64,000 nucleotides of DNA from Micromonospora polyrhachis (lineage in GTDB: Bacteria > Actinomycetota > Actinomycetes > Mycobacteriales > Micromonosporaceae). Within the stretch, counting starts at the first letter, position 1. Each line of letters opens with the position of its first letter. The notes under the pieces are model-generated. The model saw nothing but the letters and a program-made list of their open reading frames with translations. It was not told the origin of the DNA and searched no databases. A program made the position numbers and the translations under genes. The stretch covers positions 2,802,501 through 2,866,500 of the forward strand of contig NZ_JACHJW010000001.1 of assembly GCF_014203835.1 (NCBI RefSeq). The letters are read 5' to 3'. This document shows positions 60,044 through 64,000 of the stretch, piece after piece.

Positions 60044-62638
60044 GTGGCCCGCTACGTCCTGGAACTGGAGACGATCGACCAGCAACAAATCGCACTCGTC
60101 GGGGGCAAGTGCGCGCACCTGGGGGACCTTTCGCGGATCGAGGGCATCCGGGTGCCGCCTGGCTTCTGCGTGACGACCGACGCCTTCCAACGGGTCCTGG
60201 CGGAGGCTCCCTCGATCAACGACCAGATCGATCGGCTGTCCCGCCTCAAGCCGGACGAGCAGGAGAAAATCTCTGCGCTCGGCGCGGTACTCCGCCGGAC
60301 GCTCCAGACAGTCACCATTCCGGACGACCTCGCTGCGGCGATCACCCGCCCGCTGGCCCGACTCGGCGAGCAGGCCGCCTACGCCGTTCGATCCAGCGCC
60401 ACGGCGGAGGACCTGCCGACGGCCTCCTTCGCCGGCCAGCACGACACGTACCTCAACGTCGTGGGGCCGGCGGCGGTCCTTGAGCACGTCCGTCGGTGCT
60501 GGGCCTCGCTGTTCGCCACGCGAGCCATCACCTATCGCCTGCGCAACGGCGTCGACCACCGTAAGGTCCACATGGCCGTCGTAGTGCAGCGAATGGTCCT
60601 TCCGCAGACGGCCGGAATCATGTTCACCGCCGACCCCGTCACCTCCAACCGGAAGGTCTCCTCCATAGAGGCCAGCTTCGGTCTTGGCGACGCCCTGGTC
60701 TCGGGTCTGGTGAACGCGGACATCTACAAGGTGCGCGATGGCGAGATCGTCACCAGGACGGTCGGCACCAAGCGACTCGCCATCCACGCCGTACCGGAAG
60801 GCGGGACCCGACAACGGGCGATCGACCCGGAGCACCAGGACCAGCCGGCGCTGACGGACCCGGAGGTCCTACGGCTGGCGCAACTGGGCCGGCAGATCGA
60901 AGCCCACTTCGGCCACCCCCAGGACATCGAGTGGTGCCTGAGCGACGACGAGTTCCAGATCGTCCAGAGTCGCCCGATCACCACGTTGTTTCCCATCCCC
61001 GCAGCCAACGACCACGAGAACCACGTCTACGTCTCCGTCGGTCACCAGCAGATGATGACCGACGCGATGAAGCCGCTGGGCCTCTCCGTATGGCACCTGA
61101 CAACCCCGGCCCCCATGTACGAGGCCGGCGGGAGACTCTTCGTCGACGTGGCCCGAGGTCTGGCTTCACCCGCGACTCGTGCCGCCCTGCTGAAGGCCCT
61201 GGGAAGGTCGGATCCGCTGATCGGCGACGCGCTACAGGCCATCATCGACCGTGAGGACTTCATCCCGGCGCTGCCGGACGACCATCCGACCGGCGCTCCG
61301 ATCGGCGGCCCACCAGAGCCGATCGATACCGATCCCGCCATCGTCACCGCCATGATCGAGCGCAGCCAGGAATCGCTCGCCGTCCTGAAGTGCGACATCC
61401 AGACGAAGTCCGGCGTAGCGCTGTTGGACTTCATCCAGACGGATATCCGGGAACTGCAACGCATCCTGTTCGATCCAGAAAGCGGCCGAGCGATCATGGC
61501 AGCGATGGACGCCACGTGGTGGCTCAACGAGCAACTGCAGGCGTGGCTGGGCGAGAAGAACGCGGCCGACACGCTCACGCAGTCCGTTCCCCACAATGTC
61601 ACATCGGAGATGGGGCTGGCGCTACTGGACGTCGCGGATGTGATCCGTCCGTACCCGGACGTGGTGGCTTTCCTGCGGCAAGTCGAGGACGACGACTTCC
61701 TGGCCGAGCTACCCGCGCAGAAGGGCGGGCAGGAGGCGTACGACGCCATCCAGGCCTACCTCGACAAGTACGGCATGCGCTGCGTCGGTGAAATCGACAT
61801 CACACAGCCACGGTGGAGCGAACGCCCCAGGACGCTCGTGCCGATGCTCCTCAGCAACATCAAGAACTTCGAGCCCGGTGCCCACGAACGGCTCTTCGAG
61901 CAAGGCCGGCAGGAGGCATGGAAGAAGGAGCAGGAGCTGTTGGCGCGCCTGCGGACCGTGCCCGACGGGGAACGGAAAGCCAGTGAGACGAAGCAGATGA
62001 TCGACCGGGTCCGGACCTTCATCGGATACCGGGAGTACCCGAAATACCACATGGTCAGCCGCTACCTCGTCTACAAGCAGGCATTGTTGAAGGAGGCCAA
62101 GCACCTCGTGGAGGTCCACGTGCTCCAGGACAGGGAAGACATCTTCTTCCTCACGTTCCAGGAGCTGCACGACGTCATGCGTACGAAGCAGGTGGATGAC
62201 CAGCTCATCCGCGAGCGCAAGGACGCGTTCGTGTCGTATCAGGCGCTCACACCGCCCCGGGTGCTCACGTCGGAGGGCGAGGTCGTCACCGGAACGTACC
62301 GGCGCACCGACCTGCCGCCCGACGCGCTGGTCGGACTACCCGTCTCCGCCGGGACCGTCGAGGGTCGGGCCCGCGTCGTCCTGGACATGGCCGAGGCCGA
62401 TCTCGAACCCGGCGACATCCTGGTCACCGCCTTCACCGACCCCAGCTGGACCCCCGTGTTCGTCGCCATCGAGGGGCTGGTGACCGAGGTGGGTGGCCTC
62501 ATGACCCACGGTGCGGTGGTCGCCCGGGAGTACGGCTTGCCGGCGGTCGTAGGAGTGGAGCAGGCGACCAGGCTGATCCGGGACGGGCAGCGGATCCGCG
62601 TGCACGGCACCGACGGATACGTCGAGATCCTGTCCTAG
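60044..62638 (+). CDS. rph: Rifampin phosphotransferase (rifamycin-inactivating)
   Basis: 864 residues, the usual RPH length. Order: PPDK-type ATP-binding domain (GGKCAHLGDL, then AVRSSATAEDLPTASFAGQH), central rifamycin-binding domain, and a C-terminal swivelling His domain with GGLMTHGAVVAREYGLPAVVG, in which His822 carries the phosphate. It transfers the beta-phosphate of ATP to rifamycin, inactivating it. PEP synthase and PPDK lack the central domain. GTG start after GAGAGGAAGG. The upstream RAE supports the call. Confidence 0.94.
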   Translation: MARYVLELETIDQQQIALVGGKCAHLGDLSRIEGIRVPPGFCVTTDAFQRVLAEAPSINDQIDRLSRLKPDEQEKISALGAVLRRTLQTVTIPDDLAAAITRPLARLGEQAAYAVRSSATAEDLPTASFAGQHDTYLNVVGPAAVLEHVRRCWASLFATRAITYRLRNGVDHRKVHMAVVVQRMVLPQTAGIMFTADPVTSNRKVSSIEASFGLGDALVSGLVNADIYKVRDGEIVTRTVGTKRLAIHAVPEGGTRQRAIDPEHQDQPALTDPEVLRLAQLGRQIEAHFGHPQDIEWCLSDDEFQIVQSRPITTLFPIPAANDHENHVYVSVGHQQMMTDAMKPLGLSVWHLTTPAPMYEAGGRLFVDVARGLASPATRAALLKALGRSDPLIGDALQAIIDREDFIPALPDDHPTGAPIGGPPEPIDTDPAIVTAMIERSQESLAVLKCDIQTKSGVALLDFIQTDIRELQRILFDPESGRAIMAAMDATWWLNEQLQAWLGEKNAADTLTQSVPHNVTSEMGLALLDVADVIRPYPDVVAFLRQVEDDDFLAELPAQKGGQEAYDAIQAYLDKYGMRCVGEIDITQPRWSERPRTLVPMLLSNIKNFEPGAHERLFEQGRQEAWKKEQELLARLRTVPDGERKASETKQMIDRVRTFIGYREYPKYHMVSRYLVYKQALLKEAKHLVEVHVLQDREDIFFLTFQELHDVMRTKQVDDQLIRERKDAFVSYQALTPPRVLTSEGEVVTGTYRRTDLPPDALVGLPVSAGTVEGRARVVLDMAEADLEPGDILVTAFTDPSWTPVFVAIEGLVTEVGGLMTHGAVVAREYGLPAVVGVEQATRLIRDGQRIRVHGTDGYVEILS

Positions 62639-62743
62639 TCGCTCCGGCCCAGCCGGTCACGGGCTCGCAGGCCGGCCTCCCCACCGACGGCGTCGCGGGT
62701 CGTGTCAACCGCTCGGAAACTCCGTGTCGTCGACGGGAATGGC

Positions 62744-62790
62744 GGCAGCGGGCGAGGCTCCGAGGGCTCGCCTGAGCCTCGCTCGCTGCC
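62744..62790. terminator. 17-bp hairpin after rph
   Basis: Arms 62744-62760 and 62774-62790 pair over 17 bp with one G-T pair, loop 13 nt. It lies between rph and the convergent tetR gene and can serve both. Confidence 0.65.
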
Positions 62791-62880
62791 CTGGCCCGCT
62801 ACTGGCGAATTTCGTGGTGAGCCGGTGCGTATCGCAGGGCTCGCACCGCTGGGAAGGTCTAGTCCCGATCTAGTCCCGGC

Positions 62881-63531
62881 CTAGCCCTCGGCAGGGCGAT
62901 GCCAGACCTCGCCGCTGAGCAGTTGGTCTGCGCCGAGCCAGGCGATGTTGACCATGCGGGTGGCGAGCTGATCCGGGTCGGCGTCGGGTCGGTCGGCGAG
63001 CCAGTCGGCCAGCGACTCACTCGCCCCGACCAAGGCGTACGCCTGGATCTCCAGGTCTGTCTCGCGGACCTCGCGCCCTTCCGCGTGCAGTGTCCGCTTC
63101 AGCATGCCGGCGACCACCTCGGCCATCCGGGCCCGCATCATGGCCAGTTCTCCGGCGAACGGTGGCTCCCCCCTAGCCTGCCGGTAGAGCACCACCCAGC
63201 CGTCCCGGTAGGTCGCGACGAACCCGAAGAACGCCTGCAACCCGTGCCACAGTCGCTGGTCGGGGGGCAGGTCGGGACCGATCGCGCCGGCAATCGTCTC
63301 CAGCATCCGGGCGCCTTCGCGATGTAGGCAGGCGATGAACAGCTCCTCCTTGGTGCCCAGGTAGGCGTAGACCATGGGCTTGGAGATGCCCGCGTCCTCG
63401 GCGATCTCGTCCATGCTGGCGGCATGGAAGCCGCGTCGGGAGAACACCCGGACCGCCGCGTCGAGCATCTGCTGCTCGCGTACGGCTCGGGGCAGACGCC
63501 GGAAGGCGGGAGTGGTCGACACCCTTGCCAC
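62881..63531 (-). CDS. TetR-family regulator
   Basis: 216 residues. Helix-turn-helix in residues 19-65 (MLDAAVRVFSRRGFHAASMD, then GISKPMVYAYLGTKEELF). The C-terminal domain has the VLYRQARGEPPFAGELAMMR pattern common in lipid-related TetR proteins. GTG 63531 start; GTG 63522 possible. Divergent from an SCP2-domain gene with an inverted repeat between, so it likely regulates that gene and itself. Confidence 0.88.
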   Translation of the reverse strand: MARVSTTPAFRRLPRAVREQQMLDAAVRVFSRRGFHAASMDEIAEDAGISKPMVYAYLGTKEELFIACLHREGARMLETIAGAIGPDLPPDQRLWHGLQAFFGFVATYRDGWVVLYRQARGEPPFAGELAMMRARMAEVVAGMLKRTLHAEGREVRETDLEIQAYALVGASESLADWLADRPDADPDQLATRMVNIAWLGADQLLSGEVWHRPAEG

Positions 63532-63553
63532 CTTACCTACTCGCCCGTAAGGT
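63530..63553. promoter_or_regulatory. Inverted repeat in tetR-SCP2 gap
   Basis: ACCTTAC and GTAAGGT are perfect 7-bp arms around 10 bases, touching the tetR start codon. A second small repeat, GTTAC-N6-GTAAC, follows at 63552-63567. Both fit a TetR operator in the divergent promoter. Confidence 0.5.
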
Positions 63554-63595
63554 TACGCAGGAGTAACTAGAGCACCCGTCCGGAAGGTACGCGCC

Positions 63596-64000
63596 ATGAC
63601 TGAGTTCGATCCGGCCAACTTCTCCTCGGTCGACCCCAAGCAGTTCGCCCAGATCGTCAAGTCCACCCCGGATGCCAAGCTCGCCGAGGTGATGCAGAGC
63701 GACCTGCGCGGCAAGATCCTCAGCGAGGTGTTCGACCGGATGCCGACACTGTTCCGGGCCGACCGGGCCGGCTCCACCAACGCGGTCATCCACTGGATCA
63801 TCACCGGCCGCCCCGACGGCGGCTCGGACACCTACGAGGTCGTCATCTCCAACGGCACCTGCACCGTTCCGGCGACCCCCGAGCAGGAGCCGAAGCTCGC
63901 CCTCACCATGGGTCCGGTCGAGTTCCTGAAGATCGTCTCCGGTGGCGCCAACCCGGTCATGATGTTCATGACCGGCAAGCTGAAGGCAAAGGGCGACCTG
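63596..64000 (+). CDS. SCP2 sterol-binding domain protein, C-terminus cut by window end
   Basis: 135 residues visible from ATG 63596 (GGAAGG upstream). FDRMPTLFRADRAGSTNAVIHW, YEVVISNGTCTV, and LTMGPVEFLKIVSGGANPVMMFMTGKLKAKGDL are the SCP2 lipid-binding fold; the last phrase is the hallmark near the C-terminus, so only a few residues are missing. It probably binds or transfers lipid-like molecules. Divergent from a TetR regulator. Confidence 0.9.
   Translation, partial: MTEFDPANFSSVDPKQFAQIVKSTPDAKLAEVMQSDLRGKILSEVFDRMPTLFRADRAGSTNAVIHWIITGRPDGGSDTYEVVISNGTCTVPATPEQEPKLALTMGPVEFLKIVSGGANPVMMFMTGKLKAKGDL

Noticed and set aside
60044-62638. PEP synthase or pyruvate phosphate dikinase
   Set aside because: Length, the central domain and the upstream RAE point to rifampin phosphotransferase.

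Overview
The window is high-GC DNA with dense operons, many GTG starts and translationally coupled overlaps. It carries bldC, a vdh-type valine dehydrogenase, DUF3073, a Tad pilus locus and split purine genes. This points to a filamentous actinobacterium, most likely of the Micromonosporaceae (inferred from gene content, not from a database search).

Layout. 1-10658 is a Tad (type IVc) pilus locus: a prepilin peptidase on the minus strand, cut by the window start, then a plus-strand run of lipoprotein, secreted protein, SAF protein, TadZ-like ATPase, TadA, TadB, TadC, a small pilin, two TadE-like pseudopilins, a TadG-like protein and a LysM membrane protein. 10696-15779 holds a Rieske/DUF2231 protein, an enoyl-CoA hydratase-like protein, a TetR regulator divergent from an SDR, and a flavin disulfide reductase-like protein. 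15895-19998 is a carotenoid locus (crtB divergent from crtI-idi and a LitR/CarH-like B12-type regulator). 20131-24575 has a polysaccharide deacetylase lipoprotein, three tRNAs (Glu, Asp, Phe), a secreted subtilisin-like protease and an SRPBCC protein. 24572-28602 has a DUF2786 protein, a beta-oxidation pair, and two acidic DxDxDGxxD repeat proteins without signal peptides.

28684-47138 is core genome: bldC, vdh, DUF3073, purM, purF, an SCP2-like protein, purL-purQ-purS with a ComB-like gene, and purB. Inserted in it are a two-gene RiPP locus (radical SAM/SPASM maturase and a precursor rich in aromatic-x-Asn motifs, 32362-33697), a membrane protein with a Tyr/Gly-rich low-complexity tail (37381-39345) and a secreted trypsin-like protease. 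47214-51589 has a fused ABC permease without partners, an ArsR-MFS operon, and a scar in which the ends of a LysR gene and an MFS gene lie back to back. 51588-55479 is a thiolase divergent from a FabG4-like reductase and a MaoC dehydratase, an arrangement resembling mycobacterial fadA2/fabG4/htdX.

55641-59654 is the most intriguing stretch. It is a tight operon of a NUDIX-wHTH protein, a J-domain/pseudokinase fusion, a VWA protein and a divergent adenylosuccinate-synthetase paralogue whose substrate loops are altered. It is followed by a rifampin phosphotransferase gene (60044-62638) with a 19-bp rifamycin-associated element upstream. The window ends with a TetR regulator divergent from an SCP2 domain gene that runs off the end.

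Short tandem duplications (units of about 18-39 bp, several in frame) recur throughout the window.
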